Positions 25,408 through 32,979 of a DNA stretch of 64,000 nt are shown here, piece after piece (position 1 is the first letter of the stretch; every line of letters begins with the position of its first letter). The DNA comes from Bacteroidota bacterium (GTDB lineage Bacteria > Bacteroidota > Bacteroidia > UKL13-3): the NCBI GenBank assembly GCA_030680835.1, contig JAUXUD010000062.1:62001-126000 (forward strand), given 5' to 3'. The translations under genes and the position numbers were made by a program. Below the pieces are notes generated by a model, which did no database searches, was not told the DNA's origin, and saw only the letters and a program-made list of their open reading frames with translations.

Positions 25408-28400
25408 TTGAAAAACGAAAATCCGTATATCCCTCAAATCAATCAAATCAGATTTGTACGCCTCATGACAGCAAAAGATTCTGCCTTCTTAAAAATACAA
25501 CAGCTTGTTCAGCGATTTGATGAGCAGATTGAGTCATACACCAAAACCGATTACAACGAAGCTAAGACACGACAGGATTTTATCAATCCCTTTTTCAAAG
25601 CGTTAGGTTGGGACATTGACAACGAAAACGATTATGCCGAGGCATACCGGGAAGTAATTTATGAGGACAAAGTAAAAGTTGGCGAAAAAACCAAAGCCCC
25701 AGACTACTCTTTTCGTATTGGCAACGGCAAGCGACTGTTTTTTGTTGAAGCTAAGAAACCAAGCGTTTTTATCAAAGACGAAATAACACCAGCATATCAG
25801 GTGAGGCGTTATGGTTGGAGTGCAAAACTTTCTGTTTCGATCATCACCGACTTTCAGGAATTTGCCATTTACGATTGCACCAAGAAACCAAACCCCACGG
25901 ACAAAGCTTCGGTTGCACGAATAAAATATCTCACTTACAAAGATTACATACCGCAGTTTGATTTTATCTGGGAAACTTTCAGCCGTGAGCATGTGCTGAA
26001 AGGCAGCTTTGACAAATTTGTTCAAACCGACACCCATAAAAAAGGAACTGCCACCGTTGATAAAGAATTTTTGCAATCGCTTGATAGTTGGAGAACTTAT
26101 CTTGCAACATCAATCAGCATTAGAAATAAAAACCTGAACGAAGAAGAAATAAACTTTGCAGTTCAACAGACGATTGACAGAATTATTTTTCTAAGAATTG
26201 CAGAAGACAGAAGGGTTGAACCCTATGGAAATTTAAAGCAAGCGGCCAAAACAGGCGACTTATACAAAAACCTTTTCCAACAATTTAAGCAAGCCGATGA
26301 CAAATACAATTCGGGTTTGTTTGATTTCAAGAAAGATAAAATTTCAAAAGACCTTGTAATTGATAACAAGGTAATCAAAACCATTATCAACGAACTGTAT
26401 TATCCCGAAAGCCCTTACGAGTTTTCGGTTTTATCAGTTGAGATTTTAGGGAGTGCTTATGAACAGTTTTTAGGAAAAGTAATTCGTATCACACCTGGAC
26501 ACATTGCAAAAGTTGAACTCAAACCCGAAGTAAGAAAAGCAGGTGGCGTTTATTACACACCGCAATATATAGTTGAATACATTGTAGAAAACACATTGGG
26601 CAAACTGTTAAAAGACAAAACCCCAGAAGAGGTAAGCAAAATAAAAATAGTTGACCCTGCATGTGGCAGCGGCAGTTTTTTAATTGGTGCTTACCAATAT
26701 TTGCTGGACTGGCACAAGAACATTTACAGTAACAACGGCACCCTTCGACCCATCGTAAAGCTCAGGGCAAGCTTAGCTAAGGGTGGCAAAGGTAAAAAAG
26801 GCGAAGTGCTTACCCCTGAAGGTAATCTTACCACAGCCGAGAAGAAAAGGATTTTGCTCAACAACATTTTTGGAGTGGATATAGATGTGAACGCAGTAGA
26901 AGTAACCAAGTTGAGTTTGCTTTTGAAATGTATGGAAGGTGAAACCGAAGCCAGCATTGCAACACAAATGCTTTTATTCCACGACAGAGTTTTGCCAACT
27001 CTTGACAACAACATTAAAGACGGTAACAGTTTGGTTGATACCGATTTTTATGCAGGTGAACTGGATTTTGGAGAAGAAAGAAAAATTAAACCCTTTAATT
27101 GGAAGAAAGCTTTCCCGGAAGTGTTCAATATAAAAATTACGAAAGAAGAAACTTTGCCAAAAGAAAAATTAAGGAATGCACTATTAAAATCTATAGAAAC
27201 AGAAAAGGAATTAAATGAGGCTATGAACGAATACATAAATACTGTAAATGAACCTTCAGCACCTTACGGGTTGCAAGGTGGGTTTGATATCGTATTTGGA
27301 AATCCCCCTTATGGGGCGTTGCTTACAAAAGAAGTTGATGATTACTTAAGGCGTAAATACCAGGTTGCAAATTATCAATTGGATACTTACAGTCTTTTTA
27401 TAGAACAAGGGAAAAGATTGCTTAATACGAATGGTTATTTGGCATTCATTATACCATCAGCTTGGGTTGCTTCAACCTATGATAACAAGTTAAGAAAATA
27501 TTTGACTGAAGAAAACAGAATTGAAAATTTTGTAATTACACCAAAACAAACTTTTAAAGATGCTTCGGTTGAAACTTGCATTTTAATTTTATCAAACAAT
27601 TCGCCTGGTAGAAGTTTTGAAGTTGAAAGATGGGATACAAAAGAAAAAATTTCCTACACCATAAATACAAAAGAAATTAACGCGGAAAATTCTTTTGCAT
27701 TTCCTGTTTACGCTGATGATAAGACAAACAAGGTTGTTCAGAAAATCAGAAAGCAAAAAAAAATTCTCAAAGACTTTGCTGATGTCAGTTGGGGAGTCAA
27801 ACCATATCAAAAAGGAAAGGGTAAACCCCCTCAAAAGGGTTTTGAATCAATCGATAAAATTTTTCATTCTGACAAAATGAAAACTAAAACTTTCCGACCA
27901 ATTCTTGGTGGAAGTGAGATACACAGATTTCATTTGACATGGAAGGGTGGGTTTATTGATTATGGTGAATGGCTTGCAGAACCAAGACGACCTCACTGGT
28001 TTGATGGTGAAAGAATTTTAGTTAGAGAAGTAACAGCTAACGGAATTATGCAGGCAACATTCGTTGACAAAGATTTTGTATTTTCAAATTCAGTTGATGG
28101 AATTAAATTGAAGTCAAAGGACCTGAACATCAAATTTCTTTTGGGACTAATCAATTCCAAACTCATTTCGTTTTATCATAGCAACACTTCTGCAAATGCC
28201 TTTAAGGGCGCCTTTCCAAAAGTATTACTACAAAATTTAAGAGAGCTTCCCGTTCCAAAACCAGAAACCAAAATTCAAAAAGAAATTGAAATATTTGTAA
28301 ACCAACTTTTGGAACTTAATCAACAAAAAGCAAAAACAAAACTTGCTACGCATGTTTCACAACTGCAAAACAAGATTGATTATTGCGAAAACAGAATAAA

Positions 28401-28464
28401 CGAAATCGTTTACCAACTTTACGAGTTGACAGAAGCGGAAATTAAAATTGTTGAAGGGAAATGA
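25408..28464 (+). CDS. Type IIG-like fused restriction endonuclease / N6-adenine methyltransferase
   Basis: 1018 residues from TTG; an in-frame Met at residue 20 is an alternative start. An N-terminal PD-(D/E)xK nuclease is suggested by P98-D99 in KAPDYSF and E114-A-K116 in FFVEAKKPS. A helical connector (about 200-380) leads to an N6-adenine methylase with motif I DPACGSGSFLIGAYQ from residue 416 and motif IV FGNPPYG (NPPY 632-635). The C-terminal third (FRPILGGSEIHRF, LLGLINSKLISFYH, QNLRELPVPKP, then a coiled end) is a TaqI/Eco57I-type specificity domain. One protein can thus recognise, methylate and cut DNA. It heads a three-gene operon and overlaps the next gene by 4 bp. Confidence 0.9.
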   Translation: MKNENPYIPQINQIRFVRLMTAKDSAFLKIQQLVQRFDEQIESYTKTDYNEAKTRQDFINPFFKALGWDIDNENDYAEAYREVIYEDKVKVGEKTKAPDYSFRIGNGKRLFFVEAKKPSVFIKDEITPAYQVRRYGWSAKLSVSIITDFQEFAIYDCTKKPNPTDKASVARIKYLTYKDYIPQFDFIWETFSREHVLKGSFDKFVQTDTHKKGTATVDKEFLQSLDSWRTYLATSISIRNKNLNEEEINFAVQQTIDRIIFLRIAEDRRVEPYGNLKQAAKTGDLYKNLFQQFKQADDKYNSGLFDFKKDKISKDLVIDNKVIKTIINELYYPESPYEFSVLSVEILGSAYEQFLGKVIRITPGHIAKVELKPEVRKAGGVYYTPQYIVEYIVENTLGKLLKDKTPEEVSKIKIVDPACGSGSFLIGAYQYLLDWHKNIYSNNGTLRPIVKLRASLAKGGKGKKGEVLTPEGNLTTAEKKRILLNNIFGVDIDVNAVEVTKLSLLLKCMEGETEASIATQMLLFHDRVLPTLDNNIKDGNSLVDTDFYAGELDFGEERKIKPFNWKKAFPEVFNIKITKEETLPKEKLRNALLKSIETEKELNEAMNEYINTVNEPSAPYGLQGGFDIVFGNPPYGALLTKEVDDYLRRKYQVANYQLDTYSLFIEQGKRLLNTNGYLAFIIPSAWVASTYDNKLRKYLTEENRIENFVITPKQTFKDASVETCILILSNNSPGRSFEVERWDTKEKISYTINTKEINAENSFAFPVYADDKTNKVVQKIRKQKKILKDFADVSWGVKPYQKGKGKPPQKGFESIDKIFHSDKMKTKTFRPILGGSEIHRFHLTWKGGFIDYGEWLAEPRRPHWFDGERILVREVTANGIMQATFVDKDFVFSNSVDGIKLKSKDLNIKFLLGLINSKLISFYHSNTSANAFKGAFPKVLLQNLRELPVPKPETKIQKEIEIFVNQLLELNQQKAKTKLATHVSQLQNKIDYCENRINEIVYQLYELTEAEIKIVEGK

Positions 28465-29831
28465 ACGATTACTATTCTTTTGATATTGAATTTCCCAATG
28501 TTGATTTTAATAACTACTATATCAAGTGTGACATTGTAAGCAAAGTTCATCATGCACATCTAACAACTCATGAGAACGAAATTGAGTTAAAGATCTTTTA
28601 TGATGACAACACCTATTTCGGGGAGAAGATTGCTATGTGGGTGCAGAAAATTAATTGGAGAAAATTTGGATCATTTATTAAAGTAAGCAACGAAAAAAAG
28701 AAAGACCGTTTAAAGAAAATTGATCTATCACTTGCAAAGTTGTGCAGCATTCAAAATAGTACAGGTAACTATGATGGGATTACCAAGTTTGTTGTAATAA
28801 AAATTGATTTTGTGAAGTTCTATTGGAATCCAGTTAAAGAAGAATTAAACACAGCAGAATTTTATTTGCATGATGTTGGTTTCAGAGTTGTTAAAGATTT
28901 CTATTCAATTGTATTTGGTCAAGATGGAAATTTCAACATTAGTAGAATGAATGGAATGGATGTGTTTTATCCTTTGGACAAATCAGAATTTCGTCCTGAG
29001 TTCAATACAATTTCAAGAGATAACAGAGAAAATAGAGTTGCAACAATTACGAAAGAGCCAAAGATTCAATTCAAATACAATAAGCAAGTAACGGAAGAGG
29101 AAGCCATTTTTTACGGCGATGTTGTTTGTCTTTTAGCTTCGTTTTATCACCACATTAAAATTGACTATTCCCTTCGCAGAATTCATTTGCCAGAACATAC
29201 AATCACAATTAAAAAGATTGAAGTGAAAAATCATTTTGAAACACGAGGCTCTTTATGGTCATTTAACATTTTCGGAAACTTCCATAAATTTCTACATTCA
29301 GATTGGCAGAAAAACAGCATAAAGAATTTCAAACTACTCTCAAAAGCGATTGAGTTATTTAATCAGGCACTTTTAGTTGATAGCAATTCAGAATTTCTTA
29401 TTCGCTATAACATCATTGAACTTTGCGATACAAGAAAACAGTCGAATGAAAAATTCAATCTTATTTTAACAGGAAATGCTAAGAAAAAGAAATACAAAGA
29501 GGCATTAAAACTCTTGCTTGAAACGGTTAATCCAAAGGAACACAAACCATTTAGGAACAAATGGGATTCTCTTTCGGGAAAGTTGGAAAACAAACCAATG
29601 AAAAGCCCCTTGACTTCTTTTTTAGAAAGCCAAAATATAAAAACATCTGACTTACCAATTTCCGTGGATGTCTTAAAGGAGTTAAGAAATAATATCACTC
29701 ATGGAAGTATTGACAAAGTTGATGCAGAAATTTTAAGAAGAGCAAACACATTACTTTACAGGATAAATGGCATTTTGATTCTGAATTTGATTGGAGTTAA
29801 GGATTGGAAATTAAACACAGAACTAAATTAA
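28461..29831 (+). CDS. Protein with C-terminal HEPN-type (ApeA-like) RNase motif
   Basis: 456 residues. The N-terminal 280 residues are beta-rich and unrecognised (FDIEFPNVDFNNYYIKCDIV, FYLHDVGFRVVKDFYSIVFG). The C-terminal 170 are helical and contain VLKELRNNITHGSIDK, an R-x4-H motif (R409, H414) in the LRNxxxHG setting typical of ApeA-like HEPN domains. HEPN proteins with this motif are often metal-independent RNases in abortive-infection or toxin systems. The start overlaps the restriction gene stop by 4 bp, and the glycosylase-like gene follows after 10 bp. Membership of ApeA proper is a guess; the HEPN motif is seen directly. Confidence 0.68.
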   Translation: MNDYYSFDIEFPNVDFNNYYIKCDIVSKVHHAHLTTHENEIELKIFYDDNTYFGEKIAMWVQKINWRKFGSFIKVSNEKKKDRLKKIDLSLAKLCSIQNSTGNYDGITKFVVIKIDFVKFYWNPVKEELNTAEFYLHDVGFRVVKDFYSIVFGQDGNFNISRMNGMDVFYPLDKSEFRPEFNTISRDNRENRVATITKEPKIQFKYNKQVTEEEAIFYGDVVCLLASFYHHIKIDYSLRRIHLPEHTITIKKIEVKNHFETRGSLWSFNIFGNFHKFLHSDWQKNSIKNFKLLSKAIELFNQALLVDSNSEFLIRYNIIELCDTRKQSNEKFNLILTGNAKKKKYKEALKLLLETVNPKEHKPFRNKWDSLSGKLENKPMKSPLTSFLESQNIKTSDLPISVDVLKELRNNITHGSIDKVDAEILRRANTLLYRINGILILNLIGVKDWKLNTELN

Positions 29832-29841
29832 TAGTAAATAA

Positions 29842-30489
29842 ATGAGCCGTTATAACTCAGCAAGCAGAAAAGAACATCCATTCAAATTATTTGCGGAAAA
29901 CAATCCGCAATTTCTTGTCATTGGTTCATTCCCAACAACTGACAATAGAATTTCGTTTGATTTTTATTACCCAAATGGAACGAACAAATTTTGGAAAACA
30001 CTAAGTCAGGTTTTTTCGGACAGCAAAACCAAACTGAATACGAAAGTTTCAGTTAAGGACAAGGGAACAATTAGAGAACAAAATAAAAAGGATAGGGAGA
30101 ATTTTTGTCGGGAAAATAAAATTGCAATTACAGACATGATCACCTCATGCATTAGAATGCATGGTAATTCAAAAGATAGCCAGTTGCTTGTTCATCGCTA
30201 TACTTCAATTATTAATATTTTGAAAGAGTATAAATCAATTAAAAGAATTATTCTCACAGCAAAAAGTTTAGGTTCATCAGCAAATCATCACTTCTATCAA
30301 TACCTTACAATGAATGAAATTGATTTTGAGTTTGAAGATAATGGAGCCATTCCAAAAGGTATGATTGAAGTTGAGGGTAGAAAAATAAGTATATTCAGTA
30401 TTGGCTCAACATCATTCCTTAACTCTCATACTACAGACAAACAATTGATTGATTTGTATGAGGAAGCTTTTAATAGAAATCATCAATGA
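29842..30489 (+). CDS. Uracil/hypoxanthine-DNA-glycosylase-superfamily protein
   Basis: 215 residues. Motif-1-like LVIGSFPTTDNRISFDFYYP with NGTNKFWKTL (G28-S-F-P, N46, F50-W51), a central KIAITDMITSCIRMHGNSKD (compare ALWDVI-SC-R-GS-DS of family 6 enzymes) and motif-2-like FSIGSTSFLN (189-194) give the layout of UDG family 6 (hypoxanthine-DNA glycosylase) or a close relative. Such enzymes excise altered bases. Third gene of the restriction operon. Its placement with nuclease and HEPN genes suggests action on modified phage DNA, which is inference. Confidence 0.68.
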   Translation: MSRYNSASRKEHPFKLFAENNPQFLVIGSFPTTDNRISFDFYYPNGTNKFWKTLSQVFSDSKTKLNTKVSVKDKGTIREQNKKDRENFCRENKIAITDMITSCIRMHGNSKDSQLLVHRYTSIINILKEYKSIKRIILTAKSLGSSANHHFYQYLTMNEIDFEFEDNGAIPKGMIEVEGRKISIFSIGSTSFLNSHTTDKQLIDLYEEAFNRNHQ

Positions 30490-30675
30490 AATTAATACCC
30501 GTAGCCCAATCCCCCATACCAAATCCGATTTCAACACCTTCATATTAACACCTGTAATTCTCACAAAGTACAGTCCCGGCACACCAAACAATAGGTTTGC
30601 TGAAGGCTCTGCTCCTGTGGTTTTTATTATTAGCTTCCCAGTAAATTCATCTACATAGTTTGCTTCACCAATATT
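30490..30675 (-). pseudogene. Fragment of a T9SS sorting domain on the minus strand
   Basis: The minus strand reads GEANYVDEFTGKLIIKTTGA then SANLLFGVPGLYFVRITG and VNMKVLKSDLVWG without stops. The VPGLYFVRI...KVLK order is that of the last strands of a T9SS type A domain. No upstream part or start remains because the 127-bp repeat begins where it stops. It is probably a scrap of a surface gene broken by the island event. Confidence 0.42.
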
Positions 30676-30802
30676 GCATTTAGTCCCACCAACGCCATAT
30701 TTAACCGCGAGTTAAAAACAAAAGAAGGCCAAATTGTAACCCCAAATTACTGGTACCAGAAAAAACCGGTTGCCAATGAGGGTGGCTGGTATTGGAAGAA
30801 GT
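30676..30802 (+). repeat. Right copy of 127-bp island-flanking direct repeat
   Basis: Copy of 24945-25071 with one mismatch. It preserves the coding frame of the post-nuoN gene to a TGA stop (30801-30803) but has no start codon and no N-terminal half, so it is a 3'-end fragment. Together with the left copy it brackets 5.6 kb containing the restriction operon. Confidence 0.92.
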
Positions 30803-31042
30803 GAGCGGAGAGCGGTAAGCAGTAATCAGTATTCGGTAATCGGTATTGTACCGTACAGAATGCTCTCTTCGCTGAAAAAAACTGATATTGCAACTAAGGA
30901 AAATGTTGTTGTAACTAAATAAACAGGCATTTCAACTCTTAAAAATGACATGTAACCTGGTTGCGGGTTGTATTTTTCTTGCCCAAAGTCATTTCCCTGA
31001 AGCGCTAAGCCACAACATTGAAGGGCTGAATGATTTAATTTT
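30803..31042. other. Non-coding stretch right of the island
   Basis: No convincing gene. It begins with AGCGGAGAGCGG-like microrepeats, the same word family found at 62770-62815, and ends in decayed units of the 42-bp repeat that follows. Confidence 0.4.
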
Positions 31043-31063
31043 TACTTTTTGCCTCGTTTGTGA

Positions 31064-31345
31064 ATGACTGGCTTCAATTATTTTGAGCCAGGCTTCATGA
31101 GTGTAGCGCTGGATGACGTAATTTATGCGCCAGGCCACGTAAGTGCTGCTCCGGATGATCTGATTTTTGAGCCTGGTCATTTGATCAACGGCCTGGATGT
31201 GATAATTTTAACGCCAGACAACATCAAAGCATCGCCGGATGAAGTAATTCTTGCGCCAGCTCATTTGATTGCTGCTCCGGAACAAATAATTTTTGAATTT
31301 TGCCATATGAATACAATGCCGGAACAAATAATTTTTTCAAAATGA
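31064..31345 (+). CDS. Hypothetical 93-residue protein made of 14-residue repeats
   Basis: The frame is built almost wholly of a 42-bp tandem unit that encodes x-[EAT]-P-G-H-[LV]-x-x-[AG]-P-[DE]-x-[LIV]-I, for example YAPGHVSAAPDDLI, FEPGHLINGLDVII and LAPAHLIAAPEQII. The repeat continues in frame past the stop at 31343 for at least one more unit (HLIGIPKVII FEFFHM). An open repeat frame could mean a small repeat protein, or a minisatellite that happens to stay open. No signal peptide or membrane helix. Expression is uncertain. Confidence 0.35.
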   Translation: MTGFNYFEPGFMSVALDDVIYAPGHVSAAPDDLIFEPGHLINGLDVIILTPDNIKASPDEVILAPAHLIAAPEQIIFEFCHMNTMPEQIIFSK

Positions 31346-31393
31346 CATTTGATTGGTATACCGAAAGTAATAATTTTTGAATTTTTCCACATG
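31085..31393 (+). repeat. 42-bp tandem repeat, seven units plus partial eighth
   Basis: Units begin at 31085, 31127, 31169, 31211, 31253, 31295, 31337 and 31379, exactly 42 bp apart with no indels. The word at unit starts is G-x-G-CCAGG-CAC or a variant (GCGCCAGGCCAC, GAGCCTGGTCAT, GCGCCAGCTCAT). Units decay towards the right, where a TGA interrupts unit seven. Confidence 0.88.
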
Positions 31394-31687
31394 CTGAACC
31401 GATTTACCACATTCTTTTACTGTTGCATCAAATTGTATAGAGCTATGCCATTTGGGTGCAGGCAGGTATGAAATAATTTTTTATTTTATGGAGTTCGCCG
31501 GACACAAAACCAACCGAACCAAATTGAATTATGTCCACGTCAGCACAAGAGTCTGCAAAACATAAATAGTACATTTGATGATTTGGAAATCTAAAATAAA
31601 GCAGTAACCTTGTTACGCTTTATTACTAATCAGGGTTACCCACCAAACGGTAATAGGTGACCGTGAAGAAAGTAAGGGTATAAAGAA

Positions 31688-32296
31688 GTTATAGGCAACC
31701 ATAAAAGAACCCGGTGAGAAATGCAATTAACGAAATTTCAAAAATTAATGCTAATCAATGCGCAACCAATAAAATTTTGGTTAAACATTGTAGGAGGATT
31801 CATTGCGTTGTATTTGCTATGGGAACATGAAATAATTAAAGCAATTTTAATTGGTGGGTCTATTATTTTTGGAGGAACCTTTTTAGCGACAAAATACTCT
31901 AAGCTTAATGTTGAAGAAATTGCAAAAACTAGAATGGGAAATATATTTCTTCAATATTCCACCAGGTTTGGTCTTATATGCTACCTTATTAGTCATGTCT
32001 TAATACCCCTTTCTATTTGGTATCATAATTACGTTTTTACAGGAGTAGGACTAATAGCCTTAATTGTTGGATTAATTGGGATAAAAAAAATATCTTGAAA
32101 CAAGAAGCGTATTCTTTGATTATTTTTGATAAACAAACAAATATTAATAATTTGACAATGAGCAAGGCAGCCTATAACAGCACATTTGCAATAGGCGGGG
32201 TTTCGTGCTCCGCAGACAGTTTTGTGGTTACAGAAAGTTCGGTTCTTCGAATCAACATTTGTGGTAAAAAGCCCGCCCATCGCAAATCTGCCTAAC
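31688..32296 (+). mobile_element. Possible integron-type gene cassette
   Basis: The segment starts with GTTATAGGC (31688) and its end CCTAAC meets GTTAGGT (32297), the layout of a cassette with a core-site junction at each end. It holds one small gene followed by a long imperfect inverted repeat. No integrase gene is in the window, so at most this is a cassette cluster lacking its integrase. Confidence 0.4.
31721..32098 (+). CDS. Small integral membrane protein, unknown function
   Basis: 125 residues with about four hydrophobic helices (IKFWLNIVGGFIALYLLWEH, AILIGGSIIFGGTFLAT, FGLICYLISHVLIPLSIWY, FTGVGLIALIVGLIGI). No family recognised. It is the only gene of the possible cassette 31688-32296. 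Such small orphan membrane proteins are common cassette cargo. Start is the ATG at 31721, 33 bp inside the cassette border. Confidence 0.6.
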   Translation: MQLTKFQKLMLINAQPIKFWLNIVGGFIALYLLWEHEIIKAILIGGSIIFGGTFLATKYSKLNVEEIAKTRMGNIFLQYSTRFGLICYLISHVLIPLSIWYHNYVFTGVGLIALIVGLIGIKKIS

Positions 32297-32304
32297 GTTA
32301 GGTG
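32168..32304. repeat. attC-like long imperfect inverted repeat
   Basis: The left arm CAGCACATTTGCAATAGGCG (about 32177-32199) pairs with the right arm GCCCGCCCATCGCAAATCTG (about 32271-32290). The outer boxes are CCTATAAC on the left and CCTAACGTTAGG on the right. An arm length of about 25 bp, a loop of about 75 nt and a CTAAC/GTTAG core fit a long integron attC site. The internal frame (32095-32295) is not considered a gene. Confidence 0.5.
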
Positions 32305-32362
32305 CAAAGCTAAAAGACGCTAACGACAGACAACTAAGTTCTCATTAAATGACAAAATAATT

Positions 32363-32638
32363 ATGGAAAAAAAGACTTACAAAAATTGCCAGAGTTGTGG
32401 AATACCTTTACACAAAGACCCACAAGGTGGCGGCACAGAAAAAGACGGAACTAAAAGCACAAAATATTGTAGCTATTGTTACGCAAACGGAGAATTTAAA
32501 GGTGGTAATTTAACATTGCAAGAGTTTTCCGAATTGTCAAGAAAAGGAATGATTGAAGGCGGGCACAACAAATTTTTTGCTTGGCTTTTTTCGAGATCTT
32601 TTATGTTGGGACATTTAGAACGCTGGAAAAATAAATAA
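32363..32638 (+). CDS. Putative zinc-ribbon protein
   Basis: 91 residues. CQSCGIPLHKDPQGGGTEKD, then KYCSYCYANGEFKG, forms a CxxC...CxxC zinc ribbon with the GGTE-DG spacing of the 'putative zinc ribbon domain' family. The C-terminal helix region is NLTLQEFSELSRKGMIEGGH. Molecular role unknown. It begins 66 bp after the GTTAGGT border, so it may be the cargo of a second cassette. Its stop overlaps the start of a broken DNA-repair gene by one base (TAATG). Confidence 0.75.
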   Translation: MEKKTYKNCQSCGIPLHKDPQGGGTEKDGTKSTKYCSYCYANGEFKGGNLTLQEFSELSRKGMIEGGHNKFFAWLFSRSFMLGHLERWKNK

Positions 32639-32712
32639 TGGGATTTTACGACCTCAATAAAGAGCAACGGCTTCAATTTGTTGACAAAACCAACTGTATC
32701 GACCCCTATTAA
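32638..32712 (+). pseudogene. Start of a DNA alkylation-repair (AlkD-like) gene, truncated
   Basis: The ATG at 32638 opens MGFYDLNKEQRLQFVDKTN, the usual N-terminus of small AlkD-like HEAT-repeat proteins, and stops after 24 residues at CIDPY. Similarity is lost at about 32697, where CGACCCCTATTAATTGGAC resembles a terminal end of an IS3-type element. The gene was probably cut by an insertion that later decayed. The match is from memory of a short N-terminus only. Confidence 0.4.
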
Positions 32713-32979
32713 TTGGACTTTTTTTTCAAATCAGTTGTGCAACTTTGCCTCCTCCATATTCTCCTCTGACAAGCAAAGGTAGGCGTTTGATTCTGGCTTG
32801 TCATGGGTACACCCCTTACCCAGTATGATTATTACCCCGCAAAAAACTTCAACAATTATTTGCTATTTCCAATATTTATTACAAGTTTTACATATCCTTT
32901 TGTGAATGGAATTTTGCATTCTGGTTGATTGCAGAACCCATTGAAAAGCACATGCAATAAATAAAGTATAAAAATAAAT
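32713..32979. other. Intergenic region, possible decayed IS end
   Basis: No open frame of interest. The left edge carries the ACCCCTATTAATTGGACTTT word noted for the truncated repair gene. The rest is AT-rich leader of the AraC-type regulator gene. Confidence 0.35.

Noticed and set aside
24945..30802. Prophage or integrative conjugative element
   Set aside because: No integrase, structural, conjugation or replication gene lies between the direct repeats.
31085..31393. Possible CRISPR array from 42-bp periodicity
   Set aside because: The whole 42-bp unit repeats in degenerate form without unique spacers, so it is a tandem repeat.
32095..32295. 66-codon open frame with a TTFAIGGVSC-like product
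   Set aside because: It lies entirely over the long inverted repeat after the membrane-protein gene, and its apparent conservation would come from the DNA repeat, not from coding.
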